The translations under genes were made by a program, and so were the position numbers. A stretch of DNA of 64,000 nucleotides from Chloroflexota bacterium (GTDB lineage Bacteria > Chloroflexota > Limnocylindria > P2-11E): contig JACQAT010000005.1 in the NCBI GenBank assembly GCA_016194865.1, forward strand, positions 1-64,000. The letters are read 5' to 3'. The notes beneath the pieces were generated by a model that did no database searches, was not told the origin of the DNA, and worked only from the letters and a program-made list of their open reading frames with translations. Positions 8,020-16,783 of this stretch are shown here, piece after piece; the stretch's first letter is position 1, and the number at the start of each line of letters is the position of its first letter.

Positions 8020-10029
8020 ATGCTCGCGAGGCGGCAGCAGCGTCAGCGCGTCGTGATCGCGGGGATGACCCTGGTGGCGATCGTGCTGGCCGCGCTCGCC
8101 ATTTCCGCCGACATCCTCGGGCCCAGCCTGCAGAATGCCGTCTACGACTTCACCATCACCAGCTTCCCGGCGAAGGTGAAGAACCAGGTCACCATCGTCG
8201 CCATCGACGACAAGACGATCGATGCCTACAAGCAATATCCGCTGCCACGGAACGTCTACGCCGACCTCCTGAGCGCGCTGCGCACGCCCGGGCGAACGCC
8301 CACCGTCGTCGCCTTCGACGTGGGCTTCTACGAGCCGTCCGGCAACAACGCGGCCGACGCGGCGCTCGCCGCCGCGATCAAGGCCTCGGGGAACGTCGTC
8401 CTCGCGATGCAGGGCCCCGCCGGCGCCGGCACGCGGACCGAGGGCGCGATGCGCTTCTCGGCGCTGCAGCTGCCGATCTCCGCCTTCCGTGACGGTGCCG
8501 CGGCGCTCGGCGCGGTCAACGTGAACGCCGACGAGGACGGCCGCGTCCGCGACGCGCAGATGATCATCCAGGGACCGCAGGGCGAGCGCTACTACGCGCT
8601 GCCGCTCGTGGCGGTCGCACGTCACCTCGCGTCGCTCAAGCAGTCCACCGGCGACGAGCACGGCATCCGTGTCGAGGCCGGCCGCATGATCCTGCCGGGC
8701 CGGCCACCGCAGGTCGCCGACCGCGTCATGCCGCTCGACCGCGGCGGCGGGATGCCCGTCTACTACGCGGCGCCGCCCGCGACGCCGCTGCGTGACCAGA
8801 AGGGTTTCTGCGCTGTTCCGGGGGAGTACTGCGTCGTGTCGATGACCGATGTGATCAGCGGGGCTGTGCCGGCGGCGCTCCTCTCGAACCGCCTCGTCTT
8901 CGTCGGAGCGCATTCCGTTTCGGCGGTGCCTGACGACTACCCGGTGCCGAACAGCGCCGGCAGCAAGATGTACGGGGTCGAGATCTGGGCCAACACCGCA
9001 CAGTCCATCCTGACCGACCGCTTCCCGGTGCGCCATCAGGGATTCCTCACCACGCTGCTCGGCGCGGCCGTGCTGACGCTCGCCGGCATCCTGCTGGTGA
9101 CCCGCTTCCGGCTCCTCGGATTCTTCATCGGCCTCGGGCTCCTCGCCGTGTACGCGGTGCTTTCGATCGCCGTCTTCGCGGCGCAGACGTCCGGCGACCT
9201 CGGGACCGGGCCGGTCGAGGTGCCCTCCATCGGGTATGTCGTGCCGGCGGTCTTCTGGTGGGTCATCGCGCTCGGCTACGTCCTCGTCGAGGAGCAGGTG
9301 ACGCTCCAGCGCACCCAATCGACCTTCGGCCGCTTCGTCACGCCCGCGATCGCGCGCACGATCATGGAGCGAGAGGAAGCGGGCAGCCTCGCCCTCGGTG
9401 GCGAGGCGAAGCAGGTGACGGTGCTGTTCGGCGACATCCGTGGCTTCACCACGATGTCCGAGGGCATGTCGCCGGGACAGCTGCTCGATACGCTGAACCG
9501 CTATTTCGATGGGATGGTCGACGTGGTCAACAAGTACAACGGGACCGTGAACAAGTACAACGGCGACAACATCATGGTCCTGTGGGGCGCGCCGCTCGAG
9601 GTGCCGGATCACGCGCGAAACGCCGTGGAGTGCGCGCTCGAGATCCAGCGCTTCATCGTGACCGAACGCGCGAAGGGTGGCCCCGACGTCTCCTTCGGCT
9701 TCGGCATCAATACCGGGCCGGTGGTGGCGGGCTTCCTCGGCGCCAAGGGCCGCATGGAGTACACGGTCATCGGCGATACCGCGAACGTCGCCTCACGACT
9801 CACCTCGGCGGACATCGCGCGCCGCGACCAGGTCGCGGTCAGTGCCGCGACGCTTGCCGAGCTCGGCGACGACGTCACGACGGTGGACCTCGGAGAGATC
9901 GCCGTCAAGGGCCGCGCCGGCGCGGTGCGCTGCTATCAGGTGGATCGCCTCGGCGCGCTCGCGAGCCCGAATCCCGCGCCGCCGCCGGAGCGTCCCATCG
10001 GCGCCGCGGTCGTGGCAGGATTCCACTGA
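8020..10029 (+). CDS. CHASE2-domain adenylate/guanylate cyclase
   Basis: A 669-residue membrane receptor cyclase. One N-terminal membrane helix precedes a large CHASE2 sensor outside the membrane (about residues 30-340, containing VTIVAIDDKTIDAY and VVAFDVGFYEP). Three closely spaced helices follow (about 345-430), then a class III cyclase domain. Catalytic marks are VTVLFGDIRGFTTMSEGM (metal Asp) from about residue 466, YNGDNIMVLWGAP, and FGINTGPVVAGFLG with IGDTANVASRL. The product, cAMP or cGMP, is not certain. SD GGGAGGG lies before the ATG. The stop overlaps the next ATG (TGATG). Confidence 0.92.
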   Translation: MLARRQQRQRVVIAGMTLVAIVLAALAISADILGPSLQNAVYDFTITSFPAKVKNQVTIVAIDDKTIDAYKQYPLPRNVYADLLSALRTPGRTPTVVAFDVGFYEPSGNNAADAALAAAIKASGNVVLAMQGPAGAGTRTEGAMRFSALQLPISAFRDGAAALGAVNVNADEDGRVRDAQMIIQGPQGERYYALPLVAVARHLASLKQSTGDEHGIRVEAGRMILPGRPPQVADRVMPLDRGGGMPVYYAAPPATPLRDQKGFCAVPGEYCVVSMTDVISGAVPAALLSNRLVFVGAHSVSAVPDDYPVPNSAGSKMYGVEIWANTAQSILTDRFPVRHQGFLTTLLGAAVLTLAGILLVTRFRLLGFFIGLGLLAVYAVLSIAVFAAQTSGDLGTGPVEVPSIGYVVPAVFWWVIALGYVLVEEQVTLQRTQSTFGRFVTPAIARTIMEREEAGSLALGGEAKQVTVLFGDIRGFTTMSEGMSPGQLLDTLNRYFDGMVDVVNKYNGTVNKYNGDNIMVLWGAPLEVPDHARNAVECALEIQRFIVTERAKGGPDVSFGFGINTGPVVAGFLGAKGRMEYTVIGDTANVASRLTSADIARRDQVAVSAATLAELGDDVTTVDLGEIAVKGRAGAVRCYQVDRLGALASPNPAPPPERPIGAAVVAGFH

Positions 10030-10529
10030 TGGCGATCGACGACAAGGTCGCGTTCGTCATGGTGAAGCTCGGTCACCTCTCGTTCGAGAAGGATCGCGAC
10101 CAGTACCTGCGCTCGCTGATCGAGCTCTGCGGGCAGGCCGTGGACGCCGAGCGGGTGACCGTCTACGTCGTCGATCATCCGAAGGGGGAGCTGTGGTCAC
10201 GGGTCGCGCAGCGCCACCCGCAGGAGATCCGCCTGCCGCTCGGGCAGGGCATCGCCGGACTCGTCGGCAAGTCCGGCGAGACCATCAACGTGCCGGACGC
10301 ATACGCGGACCCGCGGTTCGACCGTGAGACCGACAAACACAGCGGCTTCCGGACGCTGAACACGCTCGTGGTCCCGGTGTGGTCGACCGACGGCAAGCGC
10401 GTCGTCGGCGTGATCCAGGTGCTGAACAAGCGCGACGGCTCGTTCGAGCGGGGCGACCAGATGCTGCTCGAGCGCATCGCCGGCAACGTCGCGCCCGTCC
10501 TCGAGCAGCTGACCGCCGCGACCGCATGA
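10029..10529 (+). CDS. Stand-alone GAF domain protein
   Basis: A 166-residue protein that is essentially one GAF sensor domain, with VTVYVVDHPKGELWSRVA, LPLGQGIAGLVGKSGETINV and DAYADPRFDRETD. It shares the same layout with the GAF domain of the following HD-GYP protein (GELWSKVA, INIPDAYADPRFLRRFD), so the two look like duplicates. Its ATG overlaps the cyclase stop by one base and its stop overlaps the next ATG. It has no output domain. It may bind a cyclic nucleotide from the upstream cyclase, but that is inference. Confidence 0.88.
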   Translation: MAIDDKVAFVMVKLGHLSFEKDRDQYLRSLIELCGQAVDAERVTVYVVDHPKGELWSRVAQRHPQEIRLPLGQGIAGLVGKSGETINVPDAYADPRFDRETDKHSGFRTLNTLVVPVWSTDGKRVVGVIQVLNKRDGSFERGDQMLLERIAGNVAPVLEQLTAATA

Positions 10530-11716
10530 GCGAAAGGCTCGAGCGCCGGATCCGCAAGGACGACCCGGCCAAGCTCGAGGTCATCCTCGACGTCACGCGC
10601 CGGCTCATGTCGGTCACCGACCTCGACGCGCTGCTCGAGCTCATCGCGCAGGCGACGACGCAGGTCCTCAAGGCGGATCGCGCGACGATCTTCCTCGTCG
10701 ACGCGGATCGCGGCGAGCTCTGGTCGAAGGTCGCGCTGGGCGGGGTGCAGGAGATCCGCTTCCCGGTCGGCGCGGGGATCTCGGGTGAGGTCGCGCGCAC
10801 CGGAACGATCATCAACATCCCGGACGCCTATGCCGATCCGCGCTTCCTGCGCCGCTTCGACCAGGTGACGGGCTACCGGACGCGCAACCTGCTCACGTTC
10901 CCGATGACCGGCGCCCAGGGCACCGTCATCGGCGTGTTCCAGGTCCTCAACAAGGCGGAGGGCCCGTTCACGAAGGAGGACGAGGAGACCCTCTCCTCGC
11001 TCGCGTCCTCGGCCGCCGTCGCGGTCGAGAACGCCCAGCTCCTCGCGGCCCAGCGCAAGCTCTGGCTGTCGCTCGTCGAGACGCTCGCGGTGACCATCGA
11101 CGCGCGCGACCAGCAGACCGCCGGTCACAGCCGCCGCGTCACGCGCTACGCGGAGATCATCGGCCGCGCGATGGGGTGGCAGGGTCCCCAGATCGAGCGC
11201 CTGCGGACCGCCGCGCTGCTGCACGACTACGGCAAGATCGCGGTCCGCGACGGCGTGCTCCAGAAGCCGGGCAAGCTCGATGACAAGGAGTTCGCCTACA
11301 TGAAGGCGCACGCGGAGAAGACCGGCGAGTTCCTCGGCTACCTCGAGTTCCCGAGCGACATGCGCGAGGTGCCGCTCATCGCCGCGCAGCACCACGAGCG
11401 CATGGACGGCAAGGGTTACCCGAGCGGCCTGCCCGCGAGCCAGATCCTTCCCGGCGCGCGCATCGTCGCGGCGGCCGACATCTTCGACGCGCTCACCGCG
11501 CGCCGGTACTACAAGCCGCCCTATCCGGTCGCGAAGACGCTGGAGATCATGGACGGCATGGCCGGCGATCACCTCGATCCGCTCGTGGTCGCCGCGGTCC
11601 ACCGCGCGCTGCCGGAGCTCGAGGCCGCGGTCGAGGAGCTGAAGTCGACGTGGCCGGAGGCGGTGGACGCCGAGGCCGAGCTGTCCGAGCGCGATCAGCC
11701 CGCGGGGAGCCGATGA
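10526..11716 (+). CDS. GAF-HD-GYP cyclic-di-GMP phosphodiesterase
   Basis: A 396-residue soluble regulator with an N-terminal GAF domain (about 15-170) and a C-terminal HD-GYP domain (about 190-370). The metal site is intact: GHSRRVTRYAE, AALLHDYGKIAV (HD near residue 231), HHERMDGKGYPSGLP (GYP near residue 297) and ADIFDALTARR. HD-GYP enzymes hydrolyse c-di-GMP to pGpG or GMP. It is translationally coupled at both ends (ATGA overlaps) with the GAF protein and the metallo-hydrolase, which suggests one cyclic-nucleotide signalling operon from 8020 to 12534. Confidence 0.92.
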   Translation: MSERLERRIRKDDPAKLEVILDVTRRLMSVTDLDALLELIAQATTQVLKADRATIFLVDADRGELWSKVALGGVQEIRFPVGAGISGEVARTGTIINIPDAYADPRFLRRFDQVTGYRTRNLLTFPMTGAQGTVIGVFQVLNKAEGPFTKEDEETLSSLASSAAVAVENAQLLAAQRKLWLSLVETLAVTIDARDQQTAGHSRRVTRYAEIIGRAMGWQGPQIERLRTAALLHDYGKIAVRDGVLQKPGKLDDKEFAYMKAHAEKTGEFLGYLEFPSDMREVPLIAAQHHERMDGKGYPSGLPASQILPGARIVAAADIFDALTARRYYKPPYPVAKTLEIMDGMAGDHLDPLVVAAVHRALPELEAAVEELKSTWPEAVDAEAELSERDQPAGSR

Positions 11717-12534
11717 AGATCCGCTTCTGGGGCACCCGTGGCTCCATCCCGACACCGGGCGAGCGCACCGTCCGCTACGGCGGCAACACCGCGTGTGTCG
11801 AGGTGCGCGACAACGCCGGCGCGCTGCTCATCCTCGACGCGGGCACCGGGCTGCGCGAGCTGGGCCTCTCGCTCAACGGCGATGAGCTGAAGCGCATCGA
11901 TCTGCTGCTCTCGCACCTCCACTGGGACCACATCCAGGGCATCCCGTTCTTCAAGCCCGCGTACGACCGGAAGACGGAGTTCCACATCCACGGCCCGAAG
12001 CAGCGGCGTGCCGTGCGCGACATGATCGGCGTCGGCATGGACGATCCGTTCTTCCCGGTGGACCTGGACGGGCTCCCCGCGAAGCTCGAGATCCACGACC
12101 TCGACGCCAACATCTCGATCCAGATCGGCTCGTACACCGTGCGCACGGCGCCGGTGTTCCATCCGGCACCCACGCTCGCGTATCGCGTGGAGGCCGACGG
12201 GAGATCGCTCGTCTACGCGACCGACACGGAGGATCCGTTCTCCGGCCGGGACAATCCGATCGTGACGCTCGCGAGCGGCGCGGACACGCTGGTCCACGAC
12301 GCGCAGTACACCATCGCTGACTACAAGAGGACCTGGGGCCATTCGACGATCGACGCGGCCATCGAGGTCGCGGCGAAGGCCGGCGTGAAGCGACTCGTGC
12401 TCTACCACCATGATCCCGATCGGGCGGACGCGCAGCTCGACGCCATCGGGCGCGAGTCGAGCGCGCGCGCGACCTTCGTCAAGCCGGGCCTCGAGGTCGT
12501 CGTCGCGCGAGAGGGCCTCGAGCTCACGATCTAG
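11713..12534 (+). CDS. Metallo-beta-lactamase fold hydrolase (phosphodiesterase-like)
   Basis: A 273-residue MBL-fold protein. N-terminal MKIRFWGTRGSIPTPG is the usual start of the subgroup related to PhnP and 3',5'-cyclic-nucleotide phosphodiesterases. The metal motif is LSHLHWDHIQGIPFF, and later ligands are seen in YATDTEDPF and LYHHDPDRAD. Its ATG overlaps the HD-GYP stop (ATGA at 11713). Co-transcription with a cyclase and an HD-GYP enzyme makes a role in nucleotide-messenger turnover plausible, though not shown. Confidence 0.85.
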   Translation: MKIRFWGTRGSIPTPGERTVRYGGNTACVEVRDNAGALLILDAGTGLRELGLSLNGDELKRIDLLLSHLHWDHIQGIPFFKPAYDRKTEFHIHGPKQRRAVRDMIGVGMDDPFFPVDLDGLPAKLEIHDLDANISIQIGSYTVRTAPVFHPAPTLAYRVEADGRSLVYATDTEDPFSGRDNPIVTLASGADTLVHDAQYTIADYKRTWGHSTIDAAIEVAAKAGVKRLVLYHHDPDRADAQLDAIGRESSARATFVKPGLEVVVAREGLELTI

Positions 12535-12551
12535 CGAAGGGGAGCAGCCAG

Positions 12552-12887
12552 ATGGACGTCAACGCGGTGCTCAGCGGTGCGCGCGACGCCATGAGCGTGA
12601 AGCGCGTGTTCGGCGAGGCCTACGAGAAGGACGGCGTGACGGTGATCCCCGTGGCGAAAGTGAGCGGCGGGGGAGGTGGCGGCGGCGGGCCTGCGGACAC
12701 CGGTGGCGGCGCGGGCTTCGGCCTGTCGGCACGGCCGGTGGGCGTCTACGTCATCAGGGACGGCGAGGTGACCTGGAAGCCCGCGCTCGACGAGACGCGC
12801 GTGGCGCTCATGGGCATGCTCGTGCCGATCATCGCCCTGCTGACGCTGCGTTCGGTCGCGAAGGCGATCTTCCGGAAGCGCCGCTGA
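12552..12887 (+). CDS. GerW/YtfJ-family protein with C-terminal membrane helix
   Basis: A 111-residue protein of the GerW/YtfJ sporulation-protein family: KRVFGEAYEKDGVTVIPVAK, a Gly run (SGGGGGGGG), then TGGGAGFGLSARPVGVYVI and a terminal helix MGMLVPIIALLTL followed by a basic tail. In Firmicutes the family is tied to spore germination, but it is widespread in non-sporulating bacteria, so no sporulation role is claimed. GGGGAG lies upstream of the ATG. The stop overlaps the next start (TGATG). Confidence 0.85.
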   Translation: MDVNAVLSGARDAMSVKRVFGEAYEKDGVTVIPVAKVSGGGGGGGGPADTGGGAGFGLSARPVGVYVIRDGEVTWKPALDETRVALMGMLVPIIALLTLRSVAKAIFRKRR

Positions 12888-13903
12888 TGCCCGCCAGAGC
12901 GGCTGCGCCTGGTAAGAAGACGACGACCGCGAAGAAGAGGACCGTCGCGAAGACCACGCGCAAGAAGCGTGGTCCGGCGGATGCGCGCGGGCCCGAGCCG
13001 AAGGAATCGCCGCTCGCGCTCGACGACGCGTCGATCGCGGATCTCGTGCGTCAGGTGGAGAAGGCGGGCGGCGCGCCGATCGGAGCCCTGCGCGATCCGT
13101 ACGCGAACCGGCCGCTGCTGCTCGCGAGCCTGCCGCTGCGGGCCATCGAGGCGACCTCGTTCCAGCGCGATCTCTCGCGTACGCACGCGGACAAGCTCGG
13201 CATCGCGATCGGCTCGGCCGGGATCTTCCTCGACCCGGTCATCGCCGTCGCGACGTCGGAGGGCTTCCGCTCGCCGAACGGGCGGCACCGCCTCGCCGCG
13301 GCGAAGCAGCTCGGCCTGCGGACGGTGACGGCGCTGCTCGTGCCCGACGAGGCGGTCATGTACCGCATCCTCCCGCTCAACACCGAGAAGGCGCACAACC
13401 TGCGCGACCGCAGCCTCGAGGTCATCCGCATGGCACGCCAGATCGCGAAGGATCGGCCGCGCACGAAGGAGAAGGACGAGGCGACGACCTTCGAGTCGGC
13501 GATGCTCCTCACGCTCGGCTGCGCGTACGAGAAGCGCTCGCGCTTCGCGGGCTCCGGCTACCAATCCATGCTGCGCCGCGTGGACCTGTTCCTCGACGCG
13601 ACCGTTCCGGCGGCGCTGCGCCAGCGCGAGCAATGGGCGCAGCGGCTCATGGACATCGACGACCGCGTCGCCGCGCACGTGAAGGTGTTGCAGGAGCGCG
13701 GCTTCAAGAGCCCGTATCTGCGCACGCTCATCGTCGCCCGCATCAACCCTGTTCGTTGGGTCCCACAGAAGCGGGGCGCCCCGCCTCCGATGACGATGGC
13801 CGAGGCGCTGACGCGCATGACCGCCTCGGTGCGCAGGTTCGATCCGGGATCGGTGAAGCAGCAGGACCTCGCGCTGGTGGCGGCGATCTCGAGCGACGAG
13901 TAG
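12887..13903 (+). CDS. ParB/Spo0J N-terminal-like domain protein
   Basis: A 338-residue basic protein. A Lys/Arg/Ala-rich N-terminal tail (about 45 residues, KKTTTAKKRTVAKTTRKKR) resembles DNA-binding tails. It is followed by a ParB/sulfiredoxin-like nuclease fold with LPLRAIEATSFQRD and the ParB box SPNGRHRLAAAKQLGLRTVT. The rest (about 180-338) is helical and contains no obvious parS-binding helix-turn-helix. No parA or parS-like site is near. It is probably a ParB-domain protein of unknown role rather than the chromosome-partition ParB. The ATG overlaps the previous stop. Confidence 0.8.
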   Translation: MPARAAAPGKKTTTAKKRTVAKTTRKKRGPADARGPEPKESPLALDDASIADLVRQVEKAGGAPIGALRDPYANRPLLLASLPLRAIEATSFQRDLSRTHADKLGIAIGSAGIFLDPVIAVATSEGFRSPNGRHRLAAAKQLGLRTVTALLVPDEAVMYRILPLNTEKAHNLRDRSLEVIRMARQIAKDRPRTKEKDEATTFESAMLLTLGCAYEKRSRFAGSGYQSMLRRVDLFLDATVPAALRQREQWAQRLMDIDDRVAAHVKVLQERGFKSPYLRTLIVARINPVRWVPQKRGAPPPMTMAEALTRMTASVRRFDPGSVKQQDLALVAAISSDE

Positions 13904-13916
13904 GGCGCTACCTCGG

Positions 13917-13999
13917 TGGGCGAGGAGGGATTCGAACCCTCACGCTCTTTCGAGCACCAGACTCTAATTCTGGAATGTCTGCCATTTCATCACTCGCCC
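13917..13999 (-). tRNA. tRNA-Leu (anticodon UAG)
   Basis: The minus strand folds as a class II tRNA. Acceptor arms GGGCGAG and CTCGCCC pair perfectly, the anticodon stem CCAGA/TCTGG encloses ATTAGAG with anticodon TAG, there is a long variable arm (TGCTCGAAAGAGCG), and the T loop is GGTTCGAATCC. The discriminator is A. CCA is not encoded (CCG follows). It lies between the convergent ParB-domain and dehydrogenase genes. Confidence 0.96.
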
Positions 14000-14006
14000 G
14001 CGGGGA

Positions 14007-14906
14007 CTAGCGTACCCGGGCTTCGATCCCCGATAGCCGCTCGATCGCCTTGATGAGCGCGAGATTGCCCTCGCCGCCGCCGCCGTCCTTCTGGAGCGCG
14101 GTGTAAAGGGCGTGCGCCAACGACGTCCCCGGGAGGGGCACGTGGTCCGCGTACGCGGCGTCGAGCACGAGGCGCAGGTCCTTCTGCTGCAGGTCGATCA
14201 TGAAGCCGGGCTTGAAGTCGCCGGCCAGCATCTTCGGCGCGTAGTTCTGCATCGCCCACGACGAGCCGGCGCCGCCCGCGATGACCTGGCGCGTCTTCTC
14301 GAGGTCGATCCCCTGCGCGGCCGCGAACACGAGCGCCTCGGAGACGCCGAGGTTGTTGATGGCGACCGCGATCTGGTTCGCGAGCTTGCAGGCCTGGCCC
14401 GCGCCGTGATCGCCGATGTGCACGATCGTCTTGCCCAGCGTCTGGAGCAGCGGCATCGCGCGCGCGACATCGTCCGCCTCGCCGCCGATCATGATCGCGA
14501 GGCGCGCCTCGATCGCGCCGATCTCGCCGCCGGAGACGGGCGCGTCCAGCGTGCGGAAGCCCTTCTCCCGCGCGCGGTCGGCGAACGCGCGCGTCGCGAG
14601 CGGCGAGATGGTGCTCATGTCGATCGCGAGGAGCCCCGTTCGCGCGCCCTCCGCGATCCCGTTCGGTCCGAAGGTGACCGCCTCGACGTCGGGCGAGCTC
14701 GTCACCATCGTGACCACGATGTCGCTGCGCTCGGCGACCTCCTTCGGGGTCGCGACGACGGTCGCCCCCTCGGCCTTCAGTGGCTCCGCGCGCGCGAGCG
14801 TGCGATTCGTCGCGGTGACGGCGAAGCCGGCCTTGAGCGCGTTGCGCGCCATCGGCAATCCCATGATCCCGAGCCCGACGAATCCGACGCGGGCGCGCTC
14901 AGGCAT
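14007..14906 (-). CDS. NAD(P)-dependent beta-hydroxyacid dehydrogenase (3-hydroxyisobutyrate/tartronate-semialdehyde type)
   Basis: A 299-residue oxidoreductase of the 3-hydroxyisobutyrate dehydrogenase family. N-terminal VGFVGLGIMGLPMARNALKA is the dinucleotide fold and family signature, DAPVSGGEIGAIEARL the substrate-binding loop, and GDHGAGQACKLANQIAVA carries the catalytic Lys and the following Asn. The ATG at 14906 lies 8 bases inside the upstream gene's end. Which hydroxyacid is used (hydroxyisobutyrate, tartronate semialdehyde, glyoxylate/succinic semialdehyde) cannot be told. Confidence 0.9.
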   Translation of the reverse strand: MPERARVGFVGLGIMGLPMARNALKAGFAVTATNRTLARAEPLKAEGATVVATPKEVAERSDIVVTMVTSSPDVEAVTFGPNGIAEGARTGLLAIDMSTISPLATRAFADRAREKGFRTLDAPVSGGEIGAIEARLAIMIGGEADDVARAMPLLQTLGKTIVHIGDHGAGQACKLANQIAVAINNLGVSEALVFAAAQGIDLEKTRQVIAGGAGSSWAMQNYAPKMLAGDFKPGFMIDLQQKDLRLVLDAAYADHVPLPGTSLAHALYTALQKDGGGGEGNLALIKAIERLSGIEARVR

Positions 14907-15237
14907 CGGGGTCGATGTCCTCGCCGACGTCATCCGCGCGCAGGAAGACCGAACGAGTGCCGCCGTCCGACTGCACGAGGTAGGTGAGCTCATCGCTCTC
15001 GTCGACGTTGACCGACGCGAGGAGCTTGTCGTCGGTGATGTGCACGAACCCGCTCGATCGCTGGAGCTCGTTCGCGATCGCCTCGGAGAGAGAATCCTCC
15101 TCATAGGCGTCCTTGATCAGCGCGCGGGCCTTCTTGACGAGGGCGAAGAACTCGAGAGGCTCCAGCTGGTCCTCGTGCATCAACAGCACGGCGCTGCCCA
15201 CATCCTCGTCGCCGTCGTGGATCTCATAAAAGAACAT
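14899..15237 (-). CDS. Conserved hypothetical acidic protein
   Basis: A 112-residue acidic cytosolic protein with no domain I recognise. It starts MFFYEIHDGDEDVGSAVLLM, has a helical middle (LVKKARALIKDAYEEDSLSEAI) and strands near LTYLVQSDGGTRSVFL, and ends DVGEDIDPDA. The composition looks like a real folded protein. It overlaps the dehydrogenase start by 8 bases and is divergent from tig across a 36-base shared promoter region. Function unknown. Confidence 0.7.
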   Translation of the reverse strand: MFFYEIHDGDEDVGSAVLLMHEDQLEPLEFFALVKKARALIKDAYEEDSLSEAIANELQRSSGFVHITDDKLLASVNVDESDELTYLVQSDGGTRSVFLRADDVGEDIDPDA

Positions 15238-15251
15238 CGGGGTGGCTGAAA

Positions 15252-15264
15252 GCCTAAACTAGGC
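15252..15264. promoter_or_regulatory. Divergent promoter region with palindrome before tig
   Basis: GCCTA-AAC-TAGGC is a perfect palindrome in the 36-base gap between tig and the divergent gene. TAAACT at 15255-15260 is a plausible -10 for tig and would leave a leader of only a few bases. The symmetry offers a similar hexamer on the other strand. No clear -35 is seen. Confidence 0.35.
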
Positions 15265-15273
15265 GTCTCCCAT

Positions 15274-16773
15274 ATGAACGAGACACCTTCGACGACCGCG
15301 CCCGCCACGCCCGCGTCGTTCCGCTACACCCTGGCACGTGAGCCCGGGTCGCGCGTGAAGCTCGTCGTGGACGTGGATGCCGATCGCGTCAAGGCCGCGG
15401 CAGACCGCGTGTTCGGCCGTCGCGTGCGGCAGGCCAACATCCCCGGCTTCCGGCCGGGCAAGGCCCCGAGGGCGATCTACGAACGGACCTACGGCAGCGA
15501 GCATCTGTGGCACGAGGCGGCCGAGGACGTCATCGACGAGACCTACCGCGAGATCGTCCAGCGCGAGGACCTGCATCCGCTCGACCAGCCCGAGGTGGAG
15601 CTCGGCGAGCACGGCGAGGGCAAGCCGGTCGCCTACACCGCGACGATGCCGGTGAAGCCCGAGGTCGAATTCGGCGACTACGCGGCACACGGCCAGACGG
15701 TGCAGCCGACCGCGGTCACGGATGAGGACGTCGAGCGGACCATCGCGGGCATGCGCGACCACCACGCCGAGCTGAAGCCTGTCGAGCGCGCGGCGCAGAA
15801 GGACGACGTGGTCACGGTCGACATCGACGCGGTGCTCGATGGCAAGGCGATGCCGCCGCTCGGGCGCGGCGCGCACCTCGAGCTCGGGCGCGAGTACGCG
15901 ATCCCCGGGCTCAGCGAGGGCCTGATCGGCGCGAGCGCGGGCGAGACGAAGACGCTCGAGCTCACCTTCCCCGAGACCGCGGATGACGACGTGAAGGGGA
16001 AGACCGGCACCTTCACCGTGAAGGTCGCGCAGGTCTCCGAGAAGCTGCTGCCCGCGCTCGACGACGAGTTCGCGAAGACCGTCGGCACCACCGACATGGG
16101 CACGCTGCGGAACGCGGTCCGCAACGAGCTCGCGCACAGCGCGTTCCACCAGGCCCGCGACGAGGCCGCCGAGAAGCTCATGGACCACCTGCTCGCGAGC
16201 TCGACCGTCGAGGTGCCCGAGATCCTGGTCCATGACGAGCTCGACCACCTGATGGCCGATCTCAAGTCGCGCCTCGCGGAGCAGGGCCTCACGCTCGAGC
16301 AATTCCTGCTTCAGGCGCGCAAGACCGAGGACGAGATCCGCGCCGACTGGCGCGAGGCGGCCGAGCGGCGCGCGAAGTCCCTGCTCGTGCTCGACGCGCT
16401 CTCGACGAAGGAGAACGTGACCATCTCCGGGACGGAGCTCGCGCAGGAACTGGCACTCATGCCGCTCGCGCAGCAGGACCCGCAGGCGCTGCGCGACCCG
16501 GCGGTCCTCGCCTCGCTCGCGCGCTCGATGCGCAATCGCAAGCTCGTCGATAAGCTCATCGGCCTCGAGGGTCCGGACGCGGAGCGCGAGGCGATCAAGG
16601 CCGCGGGCGGCACCGGCGAGACGGGCCACGAGCCCGCGGACGCGGCCCCATCGCTCGTCGTTCCCGACGCGGTCACGGAGCCCACGGGCAGGCTCATCGT
16701 CCCCGACGCGAAGGAGACCAGCGACGCGACGCCGGAAGGCCGCGAAGCGATCCGGGGCCTGCTGAAGGGCTAG
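15274..16773 (+). CDS. tig: Trigger factor, ribosome-associated chaperone
   Basis: A 499-residue trigger factor. The ribosome-binding N-terminal domain ends in the family signature IPGFRPGKAPRAIYERTYG. The FKBP-type prolyl isomerase domain follows (about 160-245; DVVTVDIDAVLDG, LELGREYAIPGLSEGLIGAS), then the helical chaperone domain with DDEFAKTVG. The C-terminal 60 residues (after GLEGPDAE) are a low-complexity Ala/Pro/Glu extension not usual in E. coli Tig. Tig is often linked to clpP-clpX; here clpP and clpX lie 5.5 kb away on the same strand. Confidence 0.97.
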   Translation: MNETPSTTAPATPASFRYTLAREPGSRVKLVVDVDADRVKAAADRVFGRRVRQANIPGFRPGKAPRAIYERTYGSEHLWHEAAEDVIDETYREIVQREDLHPLDQPEVELGEHGEGKPVAYTATMPVKPEVEFGDYAAHGQTVQPTAVTDEDVERTIAGMRDHHAELKPVERAAQKDDVVTVDIDAVLDGKAMPPLGRGAHLELGREYAIPGLSEGLIGASAGETKTLELTFPETADDDVKGKTGTFTVKVAQVSEKLLPALDDEFAKTVGTTDMGTLRNAVRNELAHSAFHQARDEAAEKLMDHLLASSTVEVPEILVHDELDHLMADLKSRLAEQGLTLEQFLLQARKTEDEIRADWREAAERRAKSLLVLDALSTKENVTISGTELAQELALMPLAQQDPQALRDPAVLASLARSMRNRKLVDKLIGLEGPDAEREAIKAAGGTGETGHEPADAAPSLVVPDAVTEPTGRLIVPDAKETSDATPEGREAIRGLLKG

Positions 16774-16783
16774 CCCGAGCGGC

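Noticed and set aside
12887-13903. Chromosome-partition ParB and a nearby replication origin
   Set aside because: The ParB box is present, but there is no parA, parS-like 16-mer or DnaA-box cluster; the lone DnaA box is 50 kb away.
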